From positions 806,001-870,000 of the forward strand of contig CAVYRG010000001.1 of the NCBI GenBank assembly GCA_963770915.1: a stretch of DNA of 64,000 nt. The letters run 5' to 3'. Under the pieces are notes generated by a model. The model had not been told where the DNA came from. It saw nothing but the letters and a program-made list of their open reading frames with translations, and did not search any database. Position 1 is the stretch's first letter, and each line of letters starts with the position of its first letter. The DNA comes from PALSA-270 sp963770915 (GTDB lineage Bacteria; Acidobacteriota; Terriglobia; Terriglobales; Acidobacteriaceae). Of this stretch, positions 55,243-63,996 are shown in pieces. The position numbers were made by a program, and so were the translations under genes.

Positions 55243-56151
55243 GTGAAGCGTTTCTTCTTGGGTTTGATGCTTGCTTTTTTGGGAGGGGCTGCGTTTGTTG
55301 GGTGCGAGGCGCAAGCGCAGAAGCCGCCCGTCGAGAAAACTGGCGCAGTCGCCTGGTCTGTGACCTGGCAGCCCGCCCGCCTGGTCAATGGATCGCCGAT
55401 CGTGTTTCGCGTGGCGGCACCGCGCCCGTTGGCTTCGCTTTCGGGCACATGGCTTGGGCACGATTTGAGCTTTTTCTATGAGCAGCGCCGTCGCCGCTGG
55501 TATTGCCTCGCAGGCGTAAGCCTGGAGACTACGCCCGGAGCCTACCCCTTGCGCCTCATCGGAGTCACAAGCAAAGGGCAGAACATCTCCTTTGCCCGCA
55601 GCATCATCGTGCGCCGGGCCCGCTATCCGGTAATTGCCGTGACGGTTGCGACGAAATTCACCCAGCCTAGCCCCGAACAAATGCAAGAGATCAACCAGGA
55701 CAAAACCCTGAAGCAGGACGTGTTCCGCCACTTCGAACCCGAGCGTGAGTGGGATGGGACATTTCAGGCGCCGGCGGTGGCGCGAATCTCGGATGTCTTC
55801 GGCACGCGGCGCACGTTCAACGGAGAAACCCGCAGCACGCACGAAGGACTTGATTACGCCGTGCCCGCCGGGACGCCGGTTGCCGCGCTCAATGCCGGCA
55901 CGGTCTCGTTGGCGCGGCCGCTTTACTTTGAAGGAAACTGCGTGGTGCTCGATCACGGCCAAGGCCTGCTCACGCTGTACCTGCACCTCTCGGAATTCAA
56001 AGTCAAAGAAGGCGATCACGTAACGCGCGGGCAGGTGCTCGGTCTGAGCGGCGGGACAGGGCGCGCCACCGGGCCGCATCTGCATGTCGCGGTTCGCTGG
56101 CAGGGGGTTTACGTCGATCCGGCGGCGCTGCTAAAGCTGAACCTGCCTTAG
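55243..56151 (+). CDS. M23 family peptidoglycan endopeptidase
   Basis: Exported 302-residue protein with a signal peptide (MKRFFLGLMLAFLGGAAFVGC, with C21 in a possible lipobox). An N-terminal beta-domain (about 40-150) is followed by the LytM/M23 domain (about 190-295): zinc ligands H in RSTHEGLDYAVP (H-x3-D) and the H-x-H of GPHLHVAVRW, plus VVLDHGQG and LYLHLSEF. It cuts peptide cross-links in murein, or acts as an activator when catalytic residues are lost, but here they are present. Paired head-to-head with the L,D-transpeptidase. Confidence 0.9.
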   Translation: MKRFFLGLMLAFLGGAAFVGCEAQAQKPPVEKTGAVAWSVTWQPARLVNGSPIVFRVAAPRPLASLSGTWLGHDLSFFYEQRRRRWYCLAGVSLETTPGAYPLRLIGVTSKGQNISFARSIIVRRARYPVIAVTVATKFTQPSPEQMQEINQDKTLKQDVFRHFEPEREWDGTFQAPAVARISDVFGTRRTFNGETRSTHEGLDYAVPAGTPVAALNAGTVSLARPLYFEGNCVVLDHGQGLLTLYLHLSEFKVKEGDHVTRGQVLGLSGGTGRATGPHLHVAVRWQGVYVDPAALLKLNLP

Positions 56152-56158
56152 CCGTGGC

Positions 56159-58135
56159 TCAGGTCCTTGCGTCTGCGCTCTTCTCGGTCGCGCCGTACAC
56201 CGCGCGTGTGGAGGCGATCGCTTCCTTCAATCCAAGGTTGCGAATGAGCCGGTGCAGATAGTTGGCGTGCACGCCCAGAATGCGCGCCGCTTCGGCATAG
56301 TTGCCCTTGGCTTCCTGCATCGAATTCAGGATCAATTGCTTCTTCGCCTCTTTGACAGCAGCGTGGAACTTGGCGACCCGGACGCCCGCGGGAAGATCTT
56401 TTTCCAGGATCGATTCGGGCAAGTCCTCCGGCTGCAGCGATTCGCCTGTACTCATGACCAGGGCGCGTTCGACGGCGTTTTCCAATTCGCGCACATTCCC
56501 TGGCCAGTCGTAGCCCATCATGGCGGCCATGGCTTCCGGAGAAAATGTTTTGGGCTTGAGCTTGCACTCTTTACAGCATTTCTGGACGAAGTAGCCGGCG
56601 AGAACCGGGATGTCTTCACGGCGAGCGCGCAACGGCGGCACAACCAGGCACAGCACGTTCAAACGGTAATAAAGATCGAGCCGGAACAGGCCCGCCTTCA
56701 CCGCGTTTTCGAGATTCTTGTTGGTGGCGGCAATCAAGCGGATATCGACGGAAATTGGCTGCGTTCCGCCCACGCGCTCAAATTCGCGCTCCTGCAACAC
56801 TCGCAGCAGCTTGACCTGCAAGGCAGGACTCAGTTCCCCCACCTCGTCGAGAAAAACCACGCCGCCGGCGGCAATCTCAAATTTCCCCTTTCTTTGCGCG
56901 ACTGCATCCGTGAATGCGCCCCGCTCGTGGCCGAAAAGCTCGCTCTCCACCAGCCCCTCGGGAATGGCAGCGCAATTGATCGGAACAAACAGCCTGCCGG
57001 AGCGCGGGCTGTTCCGGTGGATGGCGCGGGCTACAAGTTCCTTTCCGGTTCCGCTCTCCCCCTCGATTAGGACAGTCGATTCGCTGGGCGCCACTCTCGA
57101 AAGGAAGCTGTAGACCTCGCGCATGGGGGCGCTTTCTCCCACCATGTTGTGCTCGAGATTGATTTCGGTGGCGAGGCGAAGATTTTCCTGCTCCAGCCAA
57201 TGCAAGCGGCGGGCGTTCTCGATCGCCACCGCTGAAATGCCTGCGATTGCAGCCACTAGCTGGAGATGCTCTTCATCAAACCGGGTCAGCGGATTCGTGG
57301 TGTCCAGATAAATGCAGCCGATGATCCTTTGAAAAACCGTCAATGGGACACACAGAAGCGAACGCGCATTGGAACTGACGACGCTCTCGATATCGCTGAG
57401 TTCTCCCCCGCCGGCGACATCTGACCCGAGGATCGCCAGTCCTTGCTTCAGCACCTGGCGCGTGACGGTGCGGCTGACGCGCACCGGCTGTGCGTCTGCG
57501 AAGGGACGGTAATGCGCGAACACGGAGGCGAATTCCCCGCTGGCCTTGCCGTCGAGCAGAATGGCCCCTCGCTCGGCGGGCGCGACTTCAAAGATCAATT
57601 TCAGGATTTGCGCCTGCAGTTGCTCCAGGTCGCGAATCGAGTGCACTACCCGGCTGATCTTGAGCAGAGCGTTCAGGTTCTGCCCCACCCGGGAGGCCGC
57701 CGGCAACTCCTTCAGAATGCGGTCGGGCTGGAGATACAAGACATCTTGTGGGCGGATTTGCGCGGTCGCCTGAGTAAGCCGGTCTTCGAACTCGACGCGG
57801 CTGCTCAAGCGCTCATCGGTGTCTTCCTGCGCCAGGAAGATGAAGACCGAGTCTCCGGCGGAAATTTGATCCCCGTGCTGCAGCGGGCTCTCTCTGGCCG
57901 CCAGGCCATTCACCAGCGTGCCGTTGCGACTGTTGAGGTCATGAATGGTGAAGTGATCGCCTTCGCGCTTGATCGAGCAATGCCGCCGCGAAAGCGACGG
58001 ATCGCTGATCACCACCCCATTCGAGGAGTCCCTCCCGATCGAAACTTCATTGGCGGAGAGAAGAAAACTCGAATCTTTGATGGGACCTGAGATGACTAAC
58101 AATCGCGGACTCACAGCAACCCCCGGGATGCGCAC
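56159..58135 (-). CDS. FHA-GAF-sigma-54 activator (GAFTDA variant)
   Basis: Transcription activator of 658 residues. FHA domain (about 8-105; IGRDSSNGVVISDPSLSRRHCSI and LNSRNGTLVNG, phosphothreonine-binding residues intact), GAF domain (about 155-310), AAA+ core (about 330-565; Walker A GESGTGKELV, Walker B VFLDEVGELSPA) and a Fis HTH (NYAEAARILGVHANYLHRLI). The sigma-54 contact loop reads GAFTDA rather than GAFTGA. FHA input links it to Ser/Thr kinase signalling. A 38-bp palindrome lies 52 bp upstream (58188-58225), a possible operator. Confidence 0.92.
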   Translation of the reverse strand: MRIPGVAVSPRLLVISGPIKDSSFLLSANEVSIGRDSSNGVVISDPSLSRRHCSIKREGDHFTIHDLNSRNGTLVNGLAARESPLQHGDQISAGDSVFIFLAQEDTDERLSSRVEFEDRLTQATAQIRPQDVLYLQPDRILKELPAASRVGQNLNALLKISRVVHSIRDLEQLQAQILKLIFEVAPAERGAILLDGKASGEFASVFAHYRPFADAQPVRVSRTVTRQVLKQGLAILGSDVAGGGELSDIESVVSSNARSLLCVPLTVFQRIIGCIYLDTTNPLTRFDEEHLQLVAAIAGISAVAIENARRLHWLEQENLRLATEINLEHNMVGESAPMREVYSFLSRVAPSESTVLIEGESGTGKELVARAIHRNSPRSGRLFVPINCAAIPEGLVESELFGHERGAFTDAVAQRKGKFEIAAGGVVFLDEVGELSPALQVKLLRVLQEREFERVGGTQPISVDIRLIAATNKNLENAVKAGLFRLDLYYRLNVLCLVVPPLRARREDIPVLAGYFVQKCCKECKLKPKTFSPEAMAAMMGYDWPGNVRELENAVERALVMSTGESLQPEDLPESILEKDLPAGVRVAKFHAAVKEAKKQLILNSMQEAKGNYAEAARILGVHANYLHRLIRNLGLKEAIASTRAVYGATEKSADART

Positions 58136-58187
58136 CCTCGTCTCTCACACTCCAGCTCCCGCACGTTTTACGTTGCTCAGAGCTCCA

Positions 58188-58225
58188 GCTATCCGAAACG
58201 ATAGCAATCTATCGTTTCGGATAGC
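58188..58225. repeat. perfect 17-bp inverted repeat
   Basis: GCTATCCGAAACGATAG, the spacer CAAT, then the exact complement CTATCGTTTCGGATAGC. It lies 52 bp upstream of the FHA-sigma-54 activator start. There is no T-run on either side, so it is not a terminator; an operator, a transcript hairpin or a small mobile palindrome are possible. Confidence 0.8.
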
Positions 58226-58349
58226 AGCTGGCGGAGAGAGCCATGTAGCATTCACCCCTGAGAGGCGATATGTCCAAGAGAATCATAATTGTCCGGAAAT
58301 CGTAACGTCCTTGATGGGCGCAGGTTTCTTGGCCGCATGCGTGCAGTAA

Positions 58350-58465
58350 CTTTGATGGCACTTGTGTCGGCAAAAGCGACGGGGGAAGCGCTTTCAGCAG
58401 TCCAGCCGACAAGGTGCCAATCGGGAACCTTAGAGACCCCCTCACTAGGTTCCCGATTATTTTTG
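58350..58465 (+). ncRNA. candidate structured small RNA with kissing loop and terminator
   Basis: Nested structure on the plus strand. Outer stem 58356-58371 with 58405-58419 (TGGCAC..TTGT..TCGGC, two bulges); inner hairpin AAAGCG (58373-58378) with CGCTTT (58389-58394), loop ACGGGGGAAG; then hairpin AATCGGGAACCT (58419-58430) with AGGTTCCCGATT (58447-58458) followed by ATTTTTGG. GGGGG of the inner loop (58381-58385) can pair with CCCCC of the second loop (58437-58441). The region is flanked by two minus-strand genes, so nothing downstream explains it. A CATAAT at 58284-58289 is a weak -10 candidate. The boundaries are approximate. Confidence 0.5.
58419..58463 (+). terminator. Rho-independent terminator-like hairpin
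   Basis: Perfect 12-bp stem AATCGGGAACCT / AGGTTCCCGATT with a 16-base loop followed by ATTTTTGG on the plus strand. No plus-strand protein gene ends here; it would end the candidate small RNA. Confidence 0.65.
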
Positions 58466-59257
58466 GAGAGAAGCGTTGTCCACGTTCTTCGGTTTCTCTG
58501 CGACAGAAGGTTTCAGCGCAGAGAGCCCCGAGGAAATTCAGTCGCCCGCTGTGGCCAAGCGCGTGGCGGCGGCCGCCGGGTCGACGGCAACGCCGTCGCG
58601 GAAGGAGACGAAGTAGCCGGAGATGGCCGGCACCCGCTCCCCAGGCACGAGAATTCCAACTAGATTGAGCGGATCGGCCGCCGAGAGAGTAATGGCCTCT
58701 CCCGTCGGTGAAAGCCTGCGCGATTCGCGCAACGACTCAACTGCGATGGGAAGGGCGAATTGCTCGCCCAGGAATCCGTCGACGAAACGGCCTCCACGAA
58801 TTTCCCCGCGATCCTCGAGGCGGCGAAATGCCATCAGCAACTCGCGCCACTTGGGTAGGTTGGTTTCGCGTGTGAGCGCATCCCGGAAGACGACGCCGTA
58901 GCGCTTGAGCAGCATCCAACACGTGGCCTCGACCACGCGGTTGCGGTCGGCCACGGGATCGGTGTAGAGCAGCGCCCAGCGGCCGGCGCTGTGGCGCGGG
59001 CGCGCGCTGCGCTGGCTTCCCTGCCCCGCGCGGCGCTTGGGATCGATGAGCGAGCGCAGATTGTCGAAGCCATCGGCGGTGATGATTCCTGCCGCAACCA
59101 GCTCCCAAAGCGCAGTTTCGATTTCCGCTTTCAGCTTGCCGGTGCCGCGCACGATATCGGCGAAGAACGACGCTCCGCGCTGGCGCAGGAAGTCTTGCAC
59201 CTGGCGAGCATCCTCGCTGACGCCGCGGGTTGGGGATGGGGCGTCGACGTCCTGCCT

Positions 59258-59310
59258 CCCAGGTTTCGCAACGCCGGCGAAACCTGGGGCACCCACAAAA
59301 CCTGGGGCAC
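59258..59310. repeat. inverted repeat inside the Lhr gene ('CCCAGGTTTCGC')
   Basis: CCCAGGTTTCGC (59258-59269) and its complement GCGAAACCTGGG (59277-59288), plus a second CCTGGGGCACC copy at 59301-59310. In the protein this gives the repetitive 'GAPGFVGAPGFAGVAKPG' insert, which does not belong to the helicase fold. Confidence 0.7.
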
Positions 59311-59787
59311 CGGCCGCAACACGGTCCCCGGCAGGGTTGTGCGGCGTCATCCAGTCGGCCTCTTCGCGAATGAAAAAGGTGATGGGCGCAACGCTGGTGG
59401 GAATCACGCGGCGCTTACCCCGCGCGGAATCTTCTAAAGTTGCGGGATGGGGAGACAGCCGTCCCCAGCCGACCGCGCCGGTGAGGCATAGCTGATCGAG
59501 CCAGGCGGGGTCGTAATCGGAAATTCGCCGCGCCAGGATTTGGCGCTCCCAGGCGTTGGCGGGGATTTCGAATCCCTGGAGCTGGCGCAAAACATCGAGC
59601 GTGGCGCGCTCGCCCTGTACCGCGGTTCCGGGCGCCACATGCTGCCAGCGCAAGAGCCAGCGCATAAATTGCGCAGCGTTGGCAGGCTCAATCTGCTTGC
59701 GCAGGGTAGCGACGGTCAGGCGATGAATACGCGCGAGCAAGCGGCGCTCGCACCATTCAACGGGCTGTGTTGCGCTACCGGAGGAAA

Positions 59788-59833
59788 CTGTCGAGCTTTG
59801 CTCGACGGGACAGCCGAGGGCGGCTGTCCCCAC
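59788..59833. repeat. palindromic repeat 'GGGGACAGCCG' family inside the Lhr gene
   Basis: CTGTCGAGCTTTGCTCGAC followed by GGGACAGCCGAGGGCGGCTGTCCCCAC. Two hairpins, reverse complement of the element after thiC (35352). It is read in frame and adds about 16 residues of low-complexity protein sequence. Confidence 0.75.
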
Positions 59834-60190
59834 GCGGGTTTGGCCGGTAAAGTTGCCGCGCAAGATGGCGCCGCCGGCTTCCATGCGCAGCAGGGCCTTC
59901 TCGACCTCGGCAGGCGGAAGGCCCAGCATTTCGCCAATTTCTTCCGCGCTGGTCGGGCCGAGGTGCTGCATCCAGCCGGTGACCAGGGCGAGAAGTGCGT
60001 CGTCGGGAGATGGCGGATTTCCAGGGATGTCAGGGATTTCCTGATCGAAGCGCGCGTCGGAAAAAAGTTGGTGGAACGTCTTGGCACGCTCGGCGGCGAG
60101 CCAGTATTGGCGTCCATTGCTGAGCGCGGATGCTGCCCGCCCCTGCGACTGCAGTTTTTCGAAGTGAAGATGCCAATCAGAGACCGGCAG

Positions 60191-60236
60191 CTGTCGAGCT
60201 TCGCTCGACCGGACAGCCGAGGGCGGCTGTCCCCAC
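60191..60236. repeat. palindromic repeat 'GGGGACAGCCG' family inside the Lhr gene
   Basis: CTGTCGAGCTTCGCTCGACC followed by GGACAGCCGAGGGCGGCTGTCCCCAC, nearly identical to the copy at 59788. In frame, encoding the 'TWGQPPSAVRSSEARQL' stretch. Confidence 0.75.
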
Positions 60237-61734
60237 GTGAGTTTGGGTAGTGCGATCAATGTGTGCAAAACATCGTGCAGTTCGTCGGCATCGCGGACAT
60301 CGGGCCAAGCTTCATGGCGAACCTGCGCAATCGCAGCGGGATCGAGCTTGCCAACTTCTTCGAGAACCGACTCGGGCAGAATTCGGCGCATCTCGACCGC
60401 GCGGGCGCGGCGTTCTTCAAGCGGGGCATCGTCGAGGAAGGCATAGGGGTTCGCATTCAGAATCTCGTGGGAGAACTGCGAGGGAACCGGCGTATCGACG
60501 GCCAGGCAACGAATTTGGCCGCTTTCGATGCCCCGCAGCAGAGTCTTCAACCCGTCGAGATCAAGCGCCTCGGTGAGAACGTCCTTCATGACCTCGCCGA
60601 CAAGCGGGTGGTCGGGAATCTGAATGTCGCCGACGATGTTTTCCTGGCAGGCGGCAACGTCGGGAAACACCGAGGCGAGAAGATCGTCGGAGCGAATGCG
60701 CTGAATCTGCGGAGGAACTTTCTTGCCACCCTGAAAACGAAGCAGGGCAAGGGAGCGGTTCGCGTCCCAGCGCCAGCGCGTGCCGAAAATCGGCGAAGCG
60801 AGCGCAGCTTGCTCGAGGATGGAGTGAACAGTTTCCACGTTGAGGAAATGAAATACGTCCGCCAGCGGGAAGCTGTGCTGCTCGGCAAGGGCGATGTTGA
60901 TTCCGTTGTCGGTGGCGGCAGCCTGCAGCTCGAAATTGAAGCCGCGGCAGAAGCGCTTGCGCAAGCGCCAGTCCCCAGGCTTTGTTGATGCGGCCGCCGA
61001 ACGGGGAGTGAATGATGAGTTGCATGCCGCCGCCTTCATCGAAAAAGCGCTCGGCGATGATGGTCTGCTGGGTGGGCACTGCGCCAAGCACGGCGCGGCC
61101 TTGCAGGATGTATTCAACCGCCTGTTCGGCGCCGGGATCGTCGAGGCCGCATTGCTCTTTCAACCAGGCGACCGTCACCGCAACTTCCGGAATATTTTGC
61201 GAAACACCGACGGGAGAAATGCCTGCCAGCCGGTCGCTGATTTCCTGGCGCAGATCGGCAACTTGCGCCGAAAGCTCATGCGTGCGTGCGGGAGCTTCGC
61301 CGAGCCAAAATGGAATGGTCGGTGGCGCGCCGTGGGCATCTTCCACGAGCACGCGTCCGGATTTTCCTTCCACGCGGCGAATGCGCCACGAGCTGTTGCC
61401 GAGCAGCATAATGTCGCCGGCGTTGCTCTCGACGGCGAAATCTTCATCCACCGTGCCCACCATGCCGCCCTCGGGCTCCGCCACGACGGTAAACAGCGCT
61501 GTCTCAGGAATCGCGCCTCCGCTGGTGATGGCGGCCAGGCGAGCACCGCGGCGCGGGCGCAGCCTGTGGTTCACGCGGTCACGATGGATGTAAGCGCCGT
61601 AGCGGCCGCGGCGAGCGGCGATGCCTTCGGAGAGCATTTCGAGGACTGCGCCGTACGTTTCGCGGGAGACATTGCGGTAGGGATAGGCACGGGTTATCAG
61701 GGAGAAAAGTTCGTCTTCGTTCCAGCCGGAATCG

Positions 61735-61813
61735 TGTGGCGCGGGCACCCCTGCCCGCTGCTGGTCCCGTGGCGCATCCACCGGCGAAGCGGGCAGGAGT
61801 GTCCGCTCCACAC
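61735..61813. repeat. palindromic repeat 'TGTGGCGCGGGC' family inside the Lhr gene
   Basis: Left arm TGTGGCGCGGGCACCCCTGC and right arm ending GTCCGCTCCACA form an inverted repeat with about 24-bp arms and a few mismatches. In frame; encodes 'LLPASPVDAPRDQQRAGVPA'. Related to 35400-35424. Confidence 0.65.
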
Positions 61814-63208
61814 TCGGACCAGCGGCGCAAATCGCTACGATCTGCTGCGCCAGAATGTCGAGCGGGGCATCGGGAATGATCAAGCGATCGAGATCCCCCT
61901 GGCGGATGGAGCGCACCAGCGCCGCGCACTCGAGCAGCTCATCGCGCGTAGTAACCAGAAAACGTCCCTTAGGAACCGCGCCCCGCCAGTGGCCGGAGCG
62001 GCCCACGCGCTGCAATGCCACAGCGATCGCGCGGGGAGAGCTGATCTGCACCACCAGATCGACCGTGCCGATATCGATGCCGAGTTCCAACGAAGCGGTG
62101 GCAACCAGCACCTTGATCTTGCCCTCTTTGAGTTTGGTCTCCGCCGCCAGGCGCAGCTTGCGGGAAAGGCTGCCGTGGTGGGCGGCGACATTTTCTTCTC
62201 CCAGCCTCTCGCCGAGGTGGAAAGACACGCGCTCGACCATGCGCCGGGTGTTGACGAAAATCAGCGTCGAGCGATGCGTGTTGGCCAACTCGACCAGCCG
62301 GTTGTAGATCTCCTCCCACATTTCGTTGGTAGCGATGGCGCCGAGCGGGCTGCCGGGAACTTCGACCGCCAGGTCCAGCTTGCGGCGGTGGCCGATATTG
62401 ACGACAACCGGCGCGGGACGGCCGTTTCCGGCGAGGAAGTGGGCAACTTCTTCGATCGGCTTTTGCGTGGCGGAAAGGCCGATGCGAACCGCGGGTCGCG
62501 GAGTGAGAGCCTCCAGCCGCTCCAGTGACAGAGTCAGGTGAGCGCCGCGTTTGTCGTCGGCCACGGCGTGGATTTCATCGACGATGACGGTTTCGACACT
62601 GCGCAAAATTTTTCGGCTGCTCTCGGCGGTAAGCAGGATGTAGAACGACTCCGGCGTGGTGACCAGAATGTGCGGTGGACGCTTGAGCATGGCGCGGCGC
62701 TCGTGCATGAGCGTGTCGCCAGTGCGGACCGCGGTGCGAATCTCGGGCATCAGCAGGCCGCGGCTGCTAGCCATTTGCAGAATTTCACCGAGCGGAACTT
62801 CCAGGTTCTTCTGAATGTCGTTGCCCAGCGCTTTGAGGGGCGAGATGTAGAGGACTTCGGTGCGGTCGTGCAGGTCGCCGGCCAGCGCCTTGCGCACCAG
62901 GCCATCAATGCAGGCCAGAAACGCGGCGAGAGTTTTGCCGGAGCCGGTGGGCGCGGAAATCAGCGTAGTGCGGCCGGCGAGAATGTGCGGCCAGCCTTGC
63001 TCCTGCGGCTCGGTGGGCGTGCCGAAGCGGTTGACGAACCATTCCTGGACGAGGGGGTGGGCCCAGGCGAGAGAGGGGGGAATCAACATTCAACCATTTT
63101 AGCTGGCGCCTATACTTTCGCAAAGTGTTCGCCTAAAAGTTGCGTGGCCAATGCTGACGTCAAGTCGTATGAATAATGTGTGTAATAATAATAATTGGAG
63201 CATAGAGA

Positions 63209-63589
63209 ATGTCTAACTCGAAAGTAGCCCTGCTTGGCCGACAGGACATTTTGGAAACCGCAAGAGGCTTTCGCTGGAGCCGGCAGATGCCCAAGTGGAC
63301 GGTCATGGTCGATGGCCGCGAGCTGCCGGCACGGCCCCTGGTATTGCACGCCGCCGGGGCTCTCCCGAACGACCCGACGAATTCGCACCAAGCGGTGAAG
63401 ATTTTGCAGAATCACGGATTTGAGGTTCGGTACGAAGGCAAAAGTCCTGAGTCCGAGGGCGCAGTCTCCAGATCATCGGCTCGCCTGGACGAATTGCTCG
63501 GGCGTCTCCGAGGATCCTGGAAGGGCGCAGGCCTAGCGGCGGCCCGGGAACGGGAGCATCGCATCGAGAGAGACCGGTTTGCGAAATGA
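63209..63589 (+). CDS. probable antitoxin of the downstream VapC (unrecognised family)
   Basis: 126 residues. I do not recognise the fold. The N-terminal 60 residues have short strands (KWTVMVDGRELPARPLVLHAAG) followed by 'NSHQAVKILQNHGFEVRYEG' (helix-strand), and the C-terminal 40 are a charged helix (LDELLGRLRGSWKGAGLAAAREREHRIERDRFAK) of the kind that wraps a PIN toxin. Its stop overlaps the vapC start (ATGA at 63586-63589), the usual antitoxin-first coupling. The DNA just upstream is AT-rich (ATAATAATAATAATTGGAG), a likely autoregulated promoter plus ribosome-binding site. Confidence 0.6.
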   Translation: MSNSKVALLGRQDILETARGFRWSRQMPKWTVMVDGRELPARPLVLHAAGALPNDPTNSHQAVKILQNHGFEVRYEGKSPESEGAVSRSSARLDELLGRLRGSWKGAGLAAAREREHRIERDRFAK

Positions 63590-63996
63590 ACAAGAGCTAT
63601 GCGCTGGATGCCAGTGCGCTGATCAGCTTCCTCGAAGACGAACCTGGGGCTGACCGAGTTGAACGTTTATTCAGAGAAGCAGACCGCCAGGGCACAAGGC
63701 TACTCATGTCGGTTGTGAACTTAGGAGAGGTCTTCTACCATCTGTGGCAACAGAAGGGGGAGAATAGCGCGCGAAATGCACTGTCCGATGTGCGCAGCTT
63801 GCCGATCGAGTTGCTTCCTGCGGACATCGACCAAGCCGTGCAAGCCGGGGAAATCAAAGCGCGCCACAAGATTCCCTACGTGGATTGCATTGCGGCCGCA
63901 TTGGCGATGCTGCATCAAGCAACCCTGGTGACCTCCGACCGGGATTTCGAGAAGCTTGGCCGGCGGGTACAGGTTCTGTGGCTGGCGCGCCCGTAA
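63586..63996 (+). CDS. vapC: VapC-type PIN-domain ribonuclease toxin
   Basis: PIN domain of 136 residues. Acidic residues: D8 in SYALDASALISFLEDE, Glu in VVNLGEVFYHLW (about 47), Asp in IPYVDCIAAALAM (about 105) and the late 'TSDRDFEKLGRRV' (Asp about 122). Expected Mg2+-dependent RNase. Overlaps the preceding gene by 4 bases, forming a two-gene TA operon. A different subgroup from the VapC at 36018. The gene ends 4 bp before the window edge and looks complete. Confidence 0.88.
   Translation: MNKSYALDASALISFLEDEPGADRVERLFREADRQGTRLLMSVVNLGEVFYHLWQQKGENSARNALSDVRSLPIELLPADIDQAVQAGEIKARHKIPYVDCIAAALAMLHQATLVTSDRDFEKLGRRVQVLWLARP

Larger units (their letters stand above)
58538..63089 (-). pseudogene. 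Lhr-type ATP-dependent helicase, frameshifted
   Basis: Together the two frames give a protein of about 1515 residues, the length of Lhr-family superfamily 2 helicases involved in repair and RNA processing. N-terminal half: SAPTGSGKT (Walker A), DEIHAVADDKRG (DEAH-like), SATQKP (motif III), GRSGHW (motif VI). C-terminal half: the Lhr-type domain and winged helix (from about 60961 down). The upper frame (63089-60561) reads on into nonsense after 'NKAWGLAL'; the lower frame (58538-61117) resumes at RKRFCRGFNFEL. One extra base (AA at 60963-60964) inside the palindrome GCGCTTGCGCAAGCGC (60955-60970) explains the break. A sequencing error is as likely as a real mutation. Confidence 0.85.

Noticed and set aside
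60894..62528. Plus-strand frame of 544 codons opposite Lhr
   Set aside because: Antisense shadow of the helicase motifs; composition is Arg/His/Ala rich without domains.
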